Assembly: GCF_001902295.1 (NCBI RefSeq)
Contig: NZ_CP018335.1
Location: 2,852,001-2,916,000 of the forward strand
DNA from: Clostridium kluyveri
GTDB lineage: Bacteria > Bacillota > Clostridia > Clostridiales > Clostridiaceae
DNA: 64,000 bases
Direction of reading: 5' to 3'
This document shows positions 1 to 12,401 of the stretch, in pieces. Every line of letters begins with the position of its first letter. The stretch's first letter is position 1. The notes beneath the pieces were generated by a model. It was given only the letters and a program-made list of their open reading frames with translations. It was not told the DNA's origin and did no database searches. The translations under genes were made by a program, and so were the position numbers.

Positions 1-1
1 T

Positions 2-1267
2 TCCAATATTGATTATGTTACAGAAGCTCATATTGATATGATTTTCCCGCCTAATTGGCAGGATCCTTTAATTGATTATTTAAATTCATCTGAAGAACCT
101 ATGATATCTCCCAAAATAGTAACTAATTTTTCAGATGACATTTCTTCAAATACCACTATTAGTTTAGAGGACAAAATCAAGTACCTATCTACAAAAGGAG
201 AAGATAAAATCACCCAGGGATTTGTACATCCTGTGATTCATAAATTAAGTATATTAAAAGAATTATGTCCTTATGATGTTGGATTTTTAACAGGTACTCA
301 AGGTTATGAGGATGACAGTATTTTGCTAGGATATAATTATTACATGGGCACAGGTAAGAAATGGGTACCTAAAATCTGTCATAAATCTTGCGTTTATCAT
401 AAAACACTATTTCAAAGATTTAAACTTCCAAATTTGTCTGAATCATTCACTAAAAATTATCAAGGATTAAAATTAGAATATGGATCCTATGGATTAAAAG
501 AATTAGCTAGAATTTATCCTGACAATAATTTTTTCATGGGTGAATATCATAAATCTATAGTAGATCCTAACATGTACAGAAAATACAATAAGTATATTGG
601 AGAAAATAATATTAAAAGATCTTGTGCAGATAAAAAATCCTCCAGATTTATAGTTACTACTGATGAAGAAAAAACAGAATGCCTATTAAAATTTCCTAAT
701 GATTGGTGGAGCAGATGCTACGAATACACCTGGGCATCAAATTTCTCAGAAGAGAATGACACTTGTTTAGATGCAGCCTGCGGTGCTCCTCATCCATTTA
801 AGTTTTATTTAGCCAGTATATGTAAAGATGTATATGCCTGTGATATTGATACTGATATCTTAGATAAAAACAAAATCTTATCAAGAGTTAGTGAATACTT
901 CGACGAAGAAGATGTTAAAAAAGCTGCAAAGTATATAGATAAAATAAAATTTTCAAATAGTAGTCTGGCAGCTCTCCCTTATGAGGACAATAAATTTGAT
1001 AAAGTCTATTGTATTTCAGTAATAGAACATCTTCCTGTTGGAGATATAAAAAAATCTATTAATGAATTCTATAGGGTTTTACGAAAAGATGGACTTCTCG
1101 TATTAACTATTGATTACCCAACTGCAGATTTAAACTTGTTAGTTAACTGTTTAAAAAATACTGGATTTAAATTTGCAGATTCACTTGATTGTAAAATATA
1201 CCCTAATGCTATATATTCTAAATTATTAGGAGGATTATATTGTTTCAGATTATTATTAAAAAAATAA
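2..1267 (+). CDS. Class I SAM-dependent methyltransferase (5' partial)
   Basis: The frame is open from base 2, 12 codons before the first ATG at 38, so the true start lies outside the window. The C-terminal half carries a class I SAM-methyltransferase fold: a motif I-like LDAACGAPHPF near positions 765-800, an acidic CDIDTDI strand end, and SVIEHLP followed by FYRVLRKDGLLVLT, typical of the post-II and post-III region. The N-terminal part, with several Cys and aromatic residues, is not recognised; it may be a glycosyltransferase-type or substrate-binding domain. The gene converges on the GT2 gene and lies near the collagen-like gene, so modification of surface glycans or protein is plausible but inferred. 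Confidence 0.75.
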   Translation, partial: SNIDYVTEAHIDMIFPPNWQDPLIDYLNSSEEPMISPKIVTNFSDDISSNTTISLEDKIKYLSTKGEDKITQGFVHPVIHKLSILKELCPYDVGFLTGTQGYEDDSILLGYNYYMGTGKKWVPKICHKSCVYHKTLFQRFKLPNLSESFTKNYQGLKLEYGSYGLKELARIYPDNNFFMGEYHKSIVDPNMYRKYNKYIGENNIKRSCADKKSSRFIVTTDEEKTECLLKFPNDWWSRCYEYTWASNFSEENDTCLDAACGAPHPFKFYLASICKDVYACDIDTDILDKNKILSRVSEYFDEEDVKKAAKYIDKIKFSNSSLAALPYEDNKFDKVYCISVIEHLPVGDIKKSINEFYRVLRKDGLLVLTIDYPTADLNLLVNCLKNTGFKFADSLDCKIYPNAIYSKLLGGLYCFRLLLKK

Positions 1268-1323
1268 TAATCTCTTTGATTAAATTTGATTAAATAAAAA
1301 CCTTATTTAAAGTATAAGTAATA

Positions 1324-1354
1324 AAGGCTGCAGAATTTAACTCCTGACAGCCTT
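1324..1354. terminator. Bidirectional intrinsic terminator
   Basis: AAGGCTG (1324-1330) pairs perfectly with CAGCCTT (1348-1354). The hairpin lies between two convergent genes and has AT-rich tails on both sides. Confidence 0.6.
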
Positions 1355-1384
1355 ATTATAATATTAAAAAAATCATTTACATTC

Positions 1385-2458
1385 TTATTTAAATCCCATT
1401 TTTTTAAAATATTCCCTATTATAGAGTATTCTTTTATCATTGGGTCTGAATTTGGCAGCTATTTCATTGTGTTCATAAGCTAATTTATGATTACCTAATC
1501 TATCATAGCAAACACATAATTGCAAATGAGGAAGCCACGTCCAACAGGCATCACTAAAAAATCCCAAACTATTTAATGGTTTTTTTAGATTTGCAGCTGT
1601 TTTATACCAAAATGCTGCTTGATTAATCTTATTTTCTTGTAAAAAGGAAAATCCAAGTCTACAGCATGCTTCAGCTCGTGGAGCATCATATTCAAAACTT
1701 CTAAAGGCATATTTACGACTTTCCTCACCTTTATTAATTGATTGATAATAGTCACATATCTTTCCGCAGACATGGATGTTATCTTCATACCATCCTCTTT
1801 TTGAATCTAAAAAATTATTATAGTATTTTAAAGCTTCTTCAAATATTCCATGATCATATAACTCATTTCCATAATACAATATATCTCTTGGCGTAAATTC
1901 GACTCCTTCTTTTAATTTATTCTGAAAAATCTCAAGATTACGATTGGGAGAATAGTTTATTTTTTTGTGAGTTACACTAATTTCGCTGTTAATTATATTT
2001 CCATATACTTCTAAATACTCATGGACAAAGCCAATCCATTTAAAATTTTTTTCTCTTTTAACTAGCCTATTACGTCTGTAACTTGTGGTTACATTACCAT
2101 ACTCATCAAAGCTTACATTATATTTCATTGTTACAGAATCTATTGAGATATCTAAATCTTCCTTCAAAGATTTAAACTTTTCTACATCTTCTGGAAGTAG
2201 TACATCATCCGCATCTAACCAAAAAATATAATCTTTAGTTGCTTTACTAAATGCAAAATTTCTTGCAGCTGAAAAATCATCAATCCATTTAAAATTATAA
2301 ACATTATTGATATGTTTTTTTATTATATTTTTAGTATTATCAGAGGAACCTGTATCTACTATTATAAATTCATCCACTACATCTTTTACAGAATCTAAAC
2401 ATCTTCCTATGGTATCTTCTTCATTTTTTACTATCATACAAAGACTAACAGTTATCAT
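1385..2458 (-). CDS. GT2 family glycosyltransferase with TPR-like C-terminal region
   Basis: The N-terminal 200 residues are a GT-A fold glycosyltransferase: VSLCMIVKNEE at the start, IVDTGSSDNT at about 34-43 for nucleotide-sugar binding, and the metal-binding motif DADD at 82-85. Residues about 190-357 look like tetratricopeptide helices (repeated A-xx-Y-Y patterns). This architecture is common among clostridial glycosyltransferases that act on surface or peptide substrates. Stop at 1385, ATG at 2458 preceded by AAGGAAGTGATT. The next minus-strand gene upstream is the collagen-like protein, which is rich in Thr and a possible O-glycosylation substrate; that link is inference. Confidence 0.85.
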   Translation of the reverse strand: MITVSLCMIVKNEEDTIGRCLDSVKDVVDEFIIVDTGSSDNTKNIIKKHINNVYNFKWIDDFSAARNFAFSKATKDYIFWLDADDVLLPEDVEKFKSLKEDLDISIDSVTMKYNVSFDEYGNVTTSYRRNRLVKREKNFKWIGFVHEYLEVYGNIINSEISVTHKKINYSPNRNLEIFQNKLKEGVEFTPRDILYYGNELYDHGIFEEALKYYNNFLDSKRGWYEDNIHVCGKICDYYQSINKGEESRKYAFRSFEYDAPRAEACCRLGFSFLQENKINQAAFWYKTAANLKKPLNSLGFFSDACWTWLPHLQLCVCYDRLGNHKLAYEHNEIAAKFRPNDKRILYNREYFKKMGFK

Positions 2459-2530
2459 ATAATCACTTCCTTAAAGTCAGTACGTTATATAATATGAAAA
2501 CACAAAAAAAGTGATACAAGCTGCTTTATA

Positions 2531-2712
2531 ACATCAAGTGATTCTTAGATCCAGGTGGAGTTTGCTTACGAGAAATGCTTTTCTCCATCTGAACCTTATT
2601 AACAGTATTCTTAGTGTCTTTAGCACTAGAATACGTTATCCTTTAGGGGAAGAACTTATTCAGGGGCGCAGCAGTGCTTACCCCACACTTTGAAGAAGAT
2701 GGAAGTATTAAC
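2531..2712 (+). repeat. Structured intergenic repeat, long form (copy A)
   Basis: Member of a dispersed family. It starts ATCAAGTGATTCTTAG, has an arm GAGAAATGCTTTTCTC, then an internal hairpin (GTATTCTTAGTG at 2605-2616 against CACTAGAATAC at 2624-2634), then GAAGAACTTATTCAGG and a conserved end GTGCTTACCCCACACTTTG. It is nearly identical to the reverse complement of the copy at 63570-63745, including the internal hairpin. It has no open reading frame. It could be a structured RNA, a MITE, or an IS200/IS605-type end. Confidence 0.7.
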
Positions 2713-2738
2713 TAATTACCTCGTTCGGATAAACAAAA

Positions 2739-2767
2739 ATACTGGCTATCTAAAAAATAGCCAGTAT
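2739..2767 (-). terminator. Intrinsic terminator of collagen-like gene
   Basis: An 11-bp perfect stem, ATACTGGCTAT (2739-2749) with ATAGCCAGTAT (2757-2767). Read on the minus strand it is followed by TTTTTGTTTAT, 16 bases after the stop of the collagen-like gene. Confidence 0.85.
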
Positions 2768-2782
2768 CAATTATATTGGGCT

Positions 2783-6844
<4,062 letters not shown>

Positions 6845-7002
6845 TTATTCTCTTTTGATTTTATGAGATTGTTTATAATTGGGCTATTACAATATATGTT
6901 CTTATAATAAAATTGGATACATTAAATAAATATTTGCCATAAGTATATACCCTCATTATTAAAGTAATATATAGTAAAGGAGATTTTGCAGCCATCAATA
7001 AA

Positions 7003-7257
7003 ATGAAAGCGATTATTGATGGGTGTCTTTCGGCTTCACTTAAAATTTCCGAATTGATCTTTTTGACAAATACAAGTGCTGCTAAGCTGCAAAATGATTT
7101 TCAGCTTGCTTTTGGCATTACGATTCACAGATATGTGATAAAAGCTCGTATGAAAGAGGCATTACACAAAATTGACAGTACCGACAAACCAATCTATTCC
7201 ATTTTAAAAAAAGAAAGTAACCGGAAATATATTTGCTACTGGTTGGGGCGACCTTAA
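7003..7257 (+). pseudogene. AraC-family regulator remnant
   Basis: Residues about 26-65 match the core of an AraC-type helix-turn-helix (KLQNDFQLAFGITIHRYV, then a KARMKEAL helix). The effector domain and the second HTH are missing, and the frame ends in unrelated sequence that overlaps the next remnant. Bases 6980-7002 (gccatcaataaaatg) read in frame with it and have no start codon of their own. It is interpreted as an internal piece of a degraded gene. Confidence 0.6.
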
Positions 7258-7556
7258 AGAAAGTTTTCACTTTATGTTCAGGGAGCGGCCTGTTAGTGGC
7301 ATTGTCAACATTATTCCAAATTCAAATACTGACATATCTGCAACTTTTAACGCCTAAAGACTTAATTGGAAAAGTCATTTCATGCTTTATATGTGTTTGC
7401 ATGTGTGCAAATCTTCTTGGTCAGTTCATTTATGGTATTGTTTTTGAACATATAGGAAGCAGCACATACCTTCCATTTTATATAGGGGCATTAATAATGA
7501 TAGGAATTAGTGTCTTTACCCGCCGTATTTTCTATGGAATTGACCATAATATATGA
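7233..7556 (+). pseudogene. MFS transporter C-terminal remnant
   Basis: From about residue 19 the frame reads as the last three or four membrane helices of a major facilitator permease (LTPKDLIGKVISCFICVCMCANLLGQ, with GIVFEHIG preceding the final helix). The first 10 helices are absent, and the first codons belong to a junction with the AraC remnant. The pair looks like the residue of a deletion that fused a regulator gene and its neighbouring exporter gene. Confidence 0.6.
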
Positions 7557-7642
7557 GGTTGATTTTATAAATGTTCAATGATAAACTATAGAATAATTAG
7601 AAAAAACTAACTTATCAGATCATCTTATCTAGAGATTGCAAT

Positions 7643-7756
7643 TAACTATCACTTCCAAATTCTTCAAAGTGCAGAATGAGCACTGCCATATCTCTGGATA
7701 GGCTTTTCCGAAGCTTAGATAGGCAAACTTAACCTAAACCCAAAAATAACTTGATA
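7643..7756 (-). repeat. Structured intergenic repeat (copy B)
   Basis: On the minus strand it starts ATCAAGTTATTTTTGGG, followed by GGTTAAGTTTGC, and ends GCAGTGCTCATTCTGCAC then TTTGAAGAA. It is the short form of the family: the internal 45-nt hairpin seen at 2605-2634 is absent and a different small hairpin replaces it. It fills most of the 270-bp gap before the DtxR-like gene. Confidence 0.65.
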
Positions 7757-7828
7757 TACAATATATAAATTACGGAAATTTATATCATATGACTGCTAAA
7801 TCTATTTTTAATAAGGAGACCACTAATA

Positions 7829-8197
7829 ATGAGTAAATTAACCTATACCATGGAAAATTATCTGGAAGCAATATATGAACTTTCAAAAGAAGAGTCAGGA
7901 GTCAGAGTATCTGATATAGCCTACCGCCTGGGTGTTACAAAAGCCAGTACTAATAGAGCAATGACTACACTAAGCGAAAAAGGATTGATTACAAATGAAA
8001 AATACAAAGAAATATTTTTAACTGATATTGGAAAAAAACTGGCGGAGAAAACTTCTAAGAAGCACCATGTCATCCGTAAATTTCTTATTGAAATTTTAGA
8101 TGTTGATTCAGATATTGCCGATAAGGATGCCTGTGCTATAGAACATGTTATCAGCGATGAATCTGTTCTTGCCATGCTAGAATATTTCAAAAAATAA
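7829..8197 (+). CDS. DtxR/MntR-family metal-dependent transcriptional regulator
   Basis: A 122-residue protein with the DtxR-type winged helix (YTMENYLEAIYEL, VRVSDIAYRLGVTKAS, then the wing EKGLITNEKYKEIFLTDIG). A dimerisation/metal segment follows with KHHVIRKFL, DACAIEH and a terminal LEYFKK, the expected His, Cys and Glu ligands for Fe or Mn. It lacks the SH3/FeoA domain, as in MntR-size members. RBS AAGGAGACC precedes ATG 7829. No adjacent metal transporter is present, so its regulon lies elsewhere. Confidence 0.85.
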   Translation: MSKLTYTMENYLEAIYELSKEESGVRVSDIAYRLGVTKASTNRAMTTLSEKGLITNEKYKEIFLTDIGKKLAEKTSKKHHVIRKFLIEILDVDSDIADKDACAIEHVISDESVLAMLEYFKK

Positions 8198-8227
8198 AAT
8201 ATATATTTATTTATTTTTATCCAAACG

Positions 8228-8353
8228 CTGGAGTTAGCTAACATCCCATATTCTTCAAAGTGGGGGATGAGCACTGTTCGTTCCTCTATAAGTTCTTCTA
8301 AATTTCAGATGGAGAGAAAACTTCACCTAAACCTTAGAAGAACTTGATAGAAA
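8228..8353 (-). repeat. Structured intergenic repeat (copy D)
   Basis: On the minus strand it reads ATCAAGTTCTTCTAAGG, then GTGAAGTTTTCTCTCC and ATCTGAAAT, AGAAGAACTTATAGAGG, and ends CAGTGCTCATCCCCCAC followed by TTTGAAGAA. It has no ORF and occupies the gap between the DtxR-like regulator and the amidase gene. Confidence 0.65.
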
Positions 8354-8449
8354 ATTTAGAATAATAAATACAATTTACCGTTAAATACGAAGTAATTTTT
8401 TATTACATATTCACATAAATTATAAAGTAAATAATTTTGTGGAGTAATT

Positions 8450-8950
8450 ATGAACTATAAAAATAATTTATCTTATTCTAGGATAGAAGCTGTAAATTAT
8501 GCCCTAAACTATGCTAAATCACCAAATCCTGCTTATAAATATTTCCCAGTACAAGGTGATAATGGAGGTGACTGTACAAATTTTATATCCCAATGCCTTA
8601 AAGCCGGTGGAGCTCCAATGGTGTCTTCACATAAGAATCAATGGTGGTACAGTGGTCCCAAGTGGTCGGTCTCATGGACTGTAGCGGGTTCACTTTACTG
8701 GTATTTGAAAATCAATGCTGATGAACAATTATACGGTGCTAAAGGTACAGAAGTTGATTATGTATCAATGCTTGATGTTGGCGATATAATCTTTTATAAA
8801 AATAAAAGAGGTAGAATTCAACACTCAGCAATTATAACTTCATTTGACAAAGATTATCCTTTAATATCGCAACATACTCCAAACCATTTAAACATATCCT
8901 ATGAAAAAGACTGGGCTATTAAGATGCATTTTCTAAAAATATCCTTATAG
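8450..8950 (+). CDS. Amidase_6-type (NlpC/P60-like) putative amidase
   Basis: A 166-residue single-domain protein resembling the putative amidase domain PF12671. GGDCTNFISQC places the candidate catalytic Cys at 42, and RIQHSAIIT gives the conserved His at 125. DVGDIIFY is the usual strand before the His. There is no signal peptide or cell-wall anchor; related domains often occur in spore or surface proteins. RBS GTGGAG lies six bases before ATG 8450. Substrate unknown. Confidence 0.8.
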   Translation: MNYKNNLSYSRIEAVNYALNYAKSPNPAYKYFPVQGDNGGDCTNFISQCLKAGGAPMVSSHKNQWWYSGPKWSVSWTVAGSLYWYLKINADEQLYGAKGTEVDYVSMLDVGDIIFYKNKRGRIQHSAIITSFDKDYPLISQHTPNHLNISYEKDWAIKMHFLKISL

Positions 8951-8993
8951 TAACTTCTTCTTTTAAAAACTAGTTACAGCAAATGCCATTGGC

Positions 8994-9749
8994 TCAAATT
9001 TTCTTTTTTAGAATTTCTACTCTATATGTAGTTATATAATTTTCACTATAAGGATAATACTCTTTAACCCTTTGGGATAAATTATCTAAAATTCCAAATA
9101 TTTTATCCCTATTTTTTTGTTCTGTTTTCATACGCTCAAACCATTGAGGTAGTTCATATGAAACTTTATGGAAATTCAATTGCCCTTCTTCTAAAGGAAG
9201 CTCTCTTAGTAATTTACTCCATAAACGTGGTGAATATGAAAATACATGAGAACTATCCCTCAATAGTTCAATCTCATTAAACATCCTTTCGGACTCATCT
9301 CCATCAACTACAGAACAATCTAAAATATATAATTTTCCTCCCGTTTTTAAAACTCTGCACATTTCTTTAAGTGCCGTTTTGATATTTGAAAAGTGGTGAG
9401 CAGCTAATCTACAGACAACAATATGAAATGTGTTGTCTGGAATTTTCATATTATGAACATCTTCAATACGAAATTCTATATTGGTAATTCCATTTTCATA
9501 TGACTGTTTTTTTGCTTCATGTAACATTTCACGTGTAATGTCAATTGCTTCAACCTGTTGAGTATATTGTGCAAGTTTTATAGCTGTATGACCCGTACCA
9601 GTTGCCACATCTAAAACCTTATCTTCAGGTTGTGGATTCAATAATTTTATCATTCTATGAAGATCCCGGGCATTATTATGGACTGAACTATACCTATAAT
9701 TAGAAGCATTTTTCCCAAAATTTTGTTGTACTCTGTTTTGATTTTCCAC
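8994..9749 (-). CDS. UbiE/YcgJ-type class I SAM-dependent methyltransferase
   Basis: A 251-residue methyltransferase. Motif I is VLDVATGTGHTAIKLA at about 45-60, an acidic EAID follows, then HIVVCRLAAHHF and EMCRVLKTGGKLYILDCSV for motifs II and III. Its start is GTG 9749 behind AGGGGGATTGTAG. Similar stand-alone proteins methylate small molecules; the substrate cannot be set from sequence. It lies 30 bp downstream of the ybjQ-like gene on the same strand and may be cotranscribed. Confidence 0.85.
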   Translation of the reverse strand: MENQNRVQQNFGKNASNYRYSSVHNNARDLHRMIKLLNPQPEDKVLDVATGTGHTAIKLAQYTQQVEAIDITREMLHEAKKQSYENGITNIEFRIEDVHNMKIPDNTFHIVVCRLAAHHFSNIKTALKEMCRVLKTGGKLYILDCSVVDGDESERMFNEIELLRDSSHVFSYSPRLWSKLLRELPLEEGQLNFHKVSYELPQWFERMKTEQKNRDKIFGILDNLSQRVKEYYPYSENYITTYRVEILKKKI

Positions 9750-9778
9750 CTACAATCCCCCTTGAATTAAATCTATTT

Positions 9779-10102
9779 TTACCCAACTACTACTGCTGTT
9801 CCTGAAGCAGTTACCATGAGCATATTTCCTCCCTGTCCTAATACCTCATAATCAATATCTATCCCAATAACAGCATTTGCTCCAACAGCATACGCCCTAT
9901 TTTTCAATTCTTCTAACGCTTCTTCTCTAGCCTGTATAAGTTCTCCTTCATAAGATTTTGAACGTCCTCCAAAAAAGTTAGTAAATCCCGCTGCAATATC
10001 TTTAATAGCATCTACTCCAGAAATTACTTCTCCAAAAACAATTCCTTTATATTCTAAAACTTTCTTTCCCTCTATACAATTTGTAGTTGTTACAATCATC
10101 AT
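9779..10102 (-). CDS. YbjQ/UPF0145 family protein
   Basis: A 107-residue protein covering the whole YbjQ_1 (heavy-metal-binding domain) family. [54 protein letters not shown] and a C-terminal GTAVVV strand are conserved. The family forms a pentameric beta-barrel of uncertain function. The start is one of two adjacent ATGs (10102 or 10099) behind AAGGAGGCATA. Confidence 0.85.
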   Translation of the reverse strand: MMIVTTTNCIEGKKVLEYKGIVFGEVISGVDAIKDIAAGFTNFFGGRSKSYEGELIQAREEALEELKNRAYAVGANAVIGIDIDYEVLGQGGNMLMVTASGTAVVVG

Positions 10103-10285
10103 TATGCCTCCTTCTTTAAATTTTAAAAAGTTTGTTATTAGATAAATCGATTGATTTTTTATACACTTTAAATAATATCAGATAATTCTAATATAGAGAA
10201 ATAATTTAATATTTTAGTACACTTCCATTAAGGTTATAATAAACATATATTAATATTTTACAATAAATTAAAAGGATGTGTTCCT

Positions 10286-10735
10286 ATGTCAAATACTTAT
10301 AATAAAGAATATCTAAAGAAAAAGCTTTCTCCTATACAATATAAGGTAACTCAGGAGAATGAAACTGAACCCCCTTTTGAAAATGAATATTGGGACTTCA
10401 ACGGAGAGGGTATATATGTGGACATCTGTAGTGGAGAACCCTTATTTACCTCTCTGGATAAATTTGATTCTGGCTGCGGCTGGCCAAGTTTTTCAAAGCC
10501 ATTGGTTCCTGAAAATATAAATGAATCCAAAGACAATTCCCATGGAATGATTAGAACAGAAGTAAGAAGTAAAAAGGGTAATTCTCATTTAGGCCATGTT
10601 TTTGATGACGGTCCAAAGGCATTAGGAGGACTCAGGTATTGTATAAATAGTGCTTCCATAAAATTTATACCTTTAGATGATTTAGATAGAAAAGGGTATG
10701 GTGAGTATAAAAAATTATTTAAAACATATAAATGA
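10286..10735 (+). CDS. msrB: Peptide-methionine (R)-S-oxide reductase MsrB
   Basis: Repairs methionine-R-sulfoxide in proteins. The 149-residue frame has the full MsrB fold: [31 protein letters not shown] with resolving-type Cys 64, [17 protein letters not shown], and the catalytic motif [11 protein letters not shown] with Cys 119. The two CXXC zinc pairs of many MsrB proteins are absent. It is a stand-alone MsrB without a fused MsrA. RBS AAAGGATG precedes ATG 10286. It lies immediately upstream of the sdpR/sdpI remnant operon. Confidence 0.92.
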   Translation: MSNTYNKEYLKKKLSPIQYKVTQENETEPPFENEYWDFNGEGIYVDICSGEPLFTSLDKFDSGCGWPSFSKPLVPENINESKDNSHGMIRTEVRSKKGNSHLGHVFDDGPKALGGLRYCINSASIKFIPLDDLDRKGYGEYKKLFKTYK

Positions 10736-10742
10736 TTTTTAA

Positions 10743-10901
10743 ATAATCAAAGTAAAAAATTCTACGCTTATAACAGATGAACGAAAAGGTCAAAATATTT
10801 ATTATTCTCTGAATACTACTGTACTGCAGGAAGTAATTAATTGGTTCTTAAATGTAACAAATGCTAATAAAGGAGGTGCTGCAGATGAAAAAAATAAGTA
10901 A
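10743..10901 (+). pseudogene. SdpR-type ArsR regulator, C-terminal remnant
   Basis: The open frame reads STLITDERKGQNIYYSLNTT, then VLQEVINWFLNV, the usual C-terminal wing and helix of ArsR-family autorepressors that precede SdpI genes. No N-terminal HTH or start codon remains, and msrB sequence abuts it. Its stop at 10899-10901 overlaps the sdpI start, the translational coupling expected of an intact sdpR-sdpI pair. Confidence 0.65.
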
Positions 10902-11550
10902 AGTTTTAAAAAAAGATTGGATTATTTTAATTATTATAATTTTGGGATTTGGATTTGGAGCATATTTCTATAGTTCACTTCCCGATAGAGTTCCTATACA
11001 TTGGAATATAGAGGGTGAAGTTAACGGTTATGGAACCAAGTTCTTCGGAGCTTTTGGACTTCCATTGATAAATCTAGGATGTTATTTAATGTTTATTATA
11101 CTTCCATATATAGATCCCAAGAAAAAAAATTATGAAAAATTCAATTCCACTTATCAATATTTAAAATATATATTAATTATATTTTTATTTGGAATACAAA
11201 TTATTACCCTTTTAGCATCAACTGGAGTAGTCATTAATATAGCAGATTATATACAAATCATGATATCATTGATATTTATTTTAATAGGAAATGTAATGGG
11301 AAGGTTTAGTCACAACTATTTTGTGGGGATAAAAACTCCCTGGACTTTAGCAGACGAACAGGTATGGAAAAGAACTCACAGAATTGCAGGACCACTTTGG
11401 GTTATAGGAGGTATTTTAAATTTATTATTAACTTTTACAGGGATATATTTTAAGAAGATAGGTTTTATGGTTATCCTAATAATAATTGTAGTTTTTCCCA
11501 TTATTTATTCTTATATTCTCTACAGAAAGATACATTCAGATATGAACTAA
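10885..11550 (+). CDS. sdpI: SdpI-family membrane protein (DUF1648)
   Basis: A polytopic membrane protein of 221 residues with six probable helices. The first periplasmic segment SSLPDRVPIHWNIEGEVNGYG is the DUF1648 signature. VGIKTPWTLADEQVWKRTHR before helix five is the SdpI signature. In Bacillus, SdpI protects against the SdpC toxin and sequesters SdpR. Here no toxin gene is visible and the regulator is truncated. ATG 10885 is chosen over 10861 because AGGAGGTGC sits 5-7 bases upstream of it. Confidence 0.85.
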   Translation: MKKISKVLKKDWIILIIIILGFGFGAYFYSSLPDRVPIHWNIEGEVNGYGTKFFGAFGLPLINLGCYLMFIILPYIDPKKKNYEKFNSTYQYLKYILIIFLFGIQIITLLASTGVVINIADYIQIMISLIFILIGNVMGRFSHNYFVGIKTPWTLADEQVWKRTHRIAGPLWVIGGILNLLLTFTGIYFKKIGFMVILIIIVVFPIIYSYILYRKIHSDMN

Positions 11551-11580
11551 GTATAGGTGATAAATTTATCACCTATACTT
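11549..11580. terminator. Perfect 16-bp palindromic bidirectional terminator
   Basis: AAGTATAGGTGATAAA and its exact complement form a 32-bp palindrome that begins within the sdpI stop codon. It lies 10 bases beyond the ancestral stop (11590) of the convergent MerR gene, so it served both genes. Confidence 0.7.
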
Positions 11581-11589
11581 TACTATAAC

Positions 11590-11745
11590 TTAATTTAACT
11601 CTGCATACATTTCAGCTATTGTATAAAGATAATAACTAAGTCCAATTTGCTGCTTTTCAAAAACATCTCTGTGAAAATCATCTTCTAGAAAAAATCTGGC
11701 CTGTTTAACAAATAATTTTGAATTTATATTCATACTATGATTGTT
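11590..11745 (-). pseudogene. Detached C-terminus of the MerR/TipAS regulator
   Basis: Translation continues in the same frame beyond the TAA at 11746-11748 for 51 codons to TAA 11590-11592. It encodes LFVKQARFFLEDDFHRDVF and a YYLYTIAEMYAEL end that fit the missing end of a TipAS-like effector domain. The stop (TTTTAAAAC context) replaces what would be a sense codon, so this is a nonsense change rather than a frameshift. Confidence 0.65.
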
Positions 11746-12336
11746 TTAAAATTTAATATGATCTTTTAACACCTTTTGAAGTCTTTTATCACTTGCCTTC
11801 CATCCACTCTTTAGAGCAGTTGCCAAATATTCTATAAATCTTTGTGCTTCTTTTGCATATTCATTCATATTTTCTAGATTTTCATATTTTATTTTAGGAA
11901 TTTGATATCCATAGTTATCTTTAATATAGTTATTATGCTCTAAGAGTGCATTTTCCCATTCATCTACATTAAGTCCTTTAAACATTTCTTCTTTATTCAT
12001 TGTTTTTCCTTTCTTTACTAGATTGATAGAATTGCCGATAGTCTCCAATAAAACATCCAATCTCTGCCTGCGCGCAAAAAGCAGTTTTTGCTGTTTAATT
12101 AAACACATTATACGACTTGGTTCATTCTCAAGTGTTTTCTTAATATCTTTTAGGGAAAAATCAAGTTCTTTATAAAATAATATTTGCTGAAGACGTTCAA
12201 GTTCTTTTTCTCCATAAAGACGATATCCCGCATCACTTATTTTACACGGCTTTAGCAATCCTATTTTATGATAATAATATAAGGTTTTTATTGTAACTCC
12301 TGTAAGTTCTGAAATTTCCTTAACCTTGTATAACAT
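11746..12336 (-). CDS. MerR-family regulator with truncated TipAS-like domain
   Basis: Residues 1-70 are a MerR winged helix (YKVKEISELTGVTIKTLYYY, IGLLKP, GYRLYGEKELERLQQI). A dimerisation coiled helix follows, then a TipAS-type drug-recognition domain from about residue 112 (MNKEEMFKGLNVDEW). TipAS proteins bind thiopeptide or multidrug ligands. An in-frame stop cuts about 51 residues from the effector domain, so the 196-residue product may be constitutively repressing or dead. Its own promoter shows the 19-bp MerR spacer, indicating autoregulation. Confidence 0.8.
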   Translation of the reverse strand: MLYKVKEISELTGVTIKTLYYYHKIGLLKPCKISDAGYRLYGEKELERLQQILFYKELDFSLKDIKKTLENEPSRIMCLIKQQKLLFARRQRLDVLLETIGNSINLVKKGKTMNKEEMFKGLNVDEWENALLEHNNYIKDNYGYQIPKIKYENLENMNEYAKEAQRFIEYLATALKSGWKASDKRLQKVLKDHIKF

Positions 12337-12356
12337 AATTTTTCACCTCATATATA

Positions 12357-12387
12357 ATCATACTCCCTTACCAAAGGTTAGAGTCAA
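12357..12387 (-). promoter_or_regulatory. MerR-type promoter with 19-bp spacer
   Basis: On the minus strand TTGACT (12387-12382) and TATGAT (12362-12357) are separated by exactly 19 bp. The spacer CTAACCTTTGGTAAGGGAG contains the imperfect dyad CTAACC/GGTAAG. The overlong spacer with a central dyad is the hallmark of promoters twisted open by MerR-family activators. Confidence 0.75.
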
Positions 12388-12401
12388 TACTTTTCATATT
12401 T

